Shown here: piece by piece, positions 5,304 to 6,449 of the stretch
Layout: every line of letters starts with the position of its first letter
Position numbering within the stretch: the stretch's first letter is position 1
DNA from: an uncultured Anaerolineaceae bacterium
GTDB taxonomy: Bacteria; Chloroflexota; Anaerolineae; Promineifilales; Promineifilaceae
Length of the DNA stretch: 6,449 bases
Reading direction: 5' to 3'
Assembly: GCA_937967805.1 (NCBI GenBank)
Contig: CALBTC010000521.1
Coordinates: 1 to 6,449 of the forward strand
Notes under the pieces: generated by a model
Seen by the model: the letters and a program-made list of their open reading frames with translations, nothing else
Told to the model about the DNA's origin: nothing
Database searches by the model: none
Made by a program: the position numbers and the translations under genes

Positions 5304-6449
5304 CTAATAGACAGGCATTGGTTCAATCACATTATGCAATACCTGCCCCAGCCGGGCAATCCCTTCCCGGATTTGCTCGGGCTGGGCGTTGGAGAAATTG
5401 AGGCGGAAGCTGTTCCGCGTCTTCCCGTCTGGATAAAACGCTGCACCTGGGACATAGGCAACTTTATGGTTGATAGCTTCTTCGAGAACGGCCGTACTGT
5501 CCAACTCTTCCGGCAGCGTCACCCACAAAAAGAGGCCGCCTTCTGGTCGGGTCCAGCGCACGCCCGGCGGAAAATGCTCCGACATAGCTTCCAGCATAAT
5601 GTCGCGCCGCTGGCGATACGTCTGGCGAATCTGGCGCACATGGTCGGTGAGAAAGCCATCTTTGGCCACTTCATACGCCACCATTTGGATAAACGAACTG
5701 GTGTGCAGGTCCATCCCCTGCTTGGTCATGACGCAATGCTGAATAACGCTGGCCGGGGCCACAATCCAACCCAGCCGCAGGCCAGGGGCCAACGTTTTAG
5801 AGAAGGTGCTCATGTAAATGACGTTGCCCTTGAAGTAACTTTGCGGCTCATTTTGGAAGTTGTATTGACGGCCGTTCAGCTTATCCGCATCCAGTACCAC
5901 CAGCGGCGGCAGATGCTCGCCTTCAAAGCGCAGTTCGCCATACGGATCGTCCTCGATGATGGGCACGCCGTAGCGGTCGGCGATGTCAACCAGGGCCAGC
6001 CGCCGTTCATAAGAAAGCGTGACGCCGCCCGGATTTTGGAAATTGGGCAGCACGTACATGAATTTTGGGCCACTACAGAGGGCTTCTTCCAGCTTGTCTA
6101 CGCGCAGGCCTTCGTCGTCAATGGGTACGGTGCTGAACTCTGCCTGGTATGCCCGCCATGCCTGAAGCGCGCCAAGGTAAGTTGGCCGTTCCGTTAAAAT
6201 CAGGTCGCCCGGATTGATGAGCAGCTTGCCGATGAGGTCCAGCGCCTGCTGCGAGCCGCTGGTGATGAGCACGTTGTCCACTGAGGCTTCAATGCCGTAG
6301 CGACCCATCTTTTCAACAATGAACTCGCGCAATGGCATATACCCTTCCGTGGTGCTGTATTGCAGTGCCTTGCTGCCGTGTTGCCGCAAAACCCGGCTGC
6401 TGGCCGCTTCAAATGCCTCTACCGGGAACATTTCCGGGGCGGGCAGCCC
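5304..6449 (-). CDS. PLP-dependent aminotransferase, LysN/2-aminoadipate-type class I/II (5' end outside window)
   Basis: This fold-type I enzyme moves amino groups between amino acids and 2-oxo acids. The gene is cut by the right edge. The six codons before the internal Met at 6431 read GLPAPE, which together with MFPVEAF form the conserved GLPAPE-FP motif, so 6431 is not the start and only a short N-terminus is missing. Numbered from the first visible codon (381 residues present): PNFQNPGG with N139, EDDPYGEL with D167 and Y170 (cofactor ring), FSKTLAPGLRLG with the Schiff-base lysine K218, and SFRLNFS with substrate-carboxylate arginine R349. All key residues are intact. About 20 extra residues precede the lysine motif (after PPLVVL, up to YFKGN) compared with compact LysN proteins. 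It could act on 2-aminoadipate, glutamate, branched-chain or aromatic amino acids. MocR-type regulators share this domain, but the GLPAPE motif fits a stand-alone enzyme. It leads a likely operon with the 111-residue gene and korC. Confidence 0.9.
   Translation of the reverse strand, partial: GLPAPEMFPVEAFEAASSRVLRQHGSKALQYSTTEGYMPLREFIVEKMGRYGIEASVDNVLITSGSQQALDLIGKLLINPGDLILTERPTYLGALQAWRAYQAEFSTVPIDDEGLRVDKLEEALCSGPKFMYVLPNFQNPGGVTLSYERRLALVDIADRYGVPIIEDDPYGELRFEGEHLPPLVVLDADKLNGRQYNFQNEPQSYFKGNVIYMSTFSKTLAPGLRLGWIVAPASVIQHCVMTKQGMDLHTSSFIQMVAYEVAKDGFLTDHVRQIRQTYRQRRDIMLEAMSEHFPPGVRWTRPEGGLFLWVTLPEELDSTAVLEEAINHKVAYVPGAAFYPDGKTRNSFRLNFSNAQPEQIREGIARLGQVLHNVIEPMPVY

Noticed and set aside
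5334..6197. A 287-codon plus-strand open frame opposite the aminotransferase
   Set aside because: It is antisense to a gene with all catalytic motifs intact, has no recognisable domain, and such long antisense frames are common in GC-rich DNA.
6429..6431. ATG at 6431 as the aminotransferase start
   Set aside because: The codons upstream continue the conserved GLPAPE motif in frame, so the gene runs off the window edge.

Overview
The window looks like chromosomal DNA from a GC-rich, probably anaerobic or facultative bacterium. My best guess is Chloroflexota (Anaerolineae or Ardenticatenales-like). This rests on the gene families, the many short perfect intergenic palindromes and an over-used ACGGCCGT octamer. 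No rRNA or other marker gene is present, so the placement is inference. The genes are ordinary in density. I see no CRISPR array, tRNA, rRNA, complete insertion sequence or defence system.

Layout: (1) Bases 1-490 are clearly AT-rich and hold one small unrecognised minus-strand gene (24-377) with a very strong Shine-Dalgarno sequence. A small perfect palindrome lies in its 3' end. (2) A divergent intergenic region leads to a tyrosine recombinase of XerC/XerD type (492-1535, +), which seems to be read from an extended -10 promoter as a nearly leaderless message. (3) After a 183-base gap comes a probable two-gene plus-strand unit: an alanine dehydrogenase-family protein (1719-2813) and a CoA-transferase of the 4-hydroxybutyrate/acetyl-CoA hydrolase family (2875-4170). 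A perfect 15-bp hairpin separates them. (4) A strong bidirectional terminator (4234-4273) separates this unit from a convergent minus-strand unit. That unit, in its own order, is a PLP aminotransferase (cut by the right window edge), a 111-residue protein of unknown function, and a gamma subunit of 2-oxoacid:ferredoxin oxidoreductase (KorC-like). A paired-palindrome repeat lies just before korC.

The metabolic genes fit amino-acid catabolism. Alanine dehydrogenase and the aminotransferase would make 2-oxo acids. The 2-oxoacid oxidoreductase, whose other subunits are not in the window, would turn these into acyl-CoA plus reduced ferredoxin. The CoA-transferase would exchange the CoA and release an acid. 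This pathway is inferred from gene content only.

Most worth a second look: the roughly fifty-fold excess of the palindromic octamer ACGGCCGT (nine exact copies); three different families of intergenic or gene-end palindromes; the AT-rich gene next to the recombinase; and the small unknown protein between the aminotransferase and korC.
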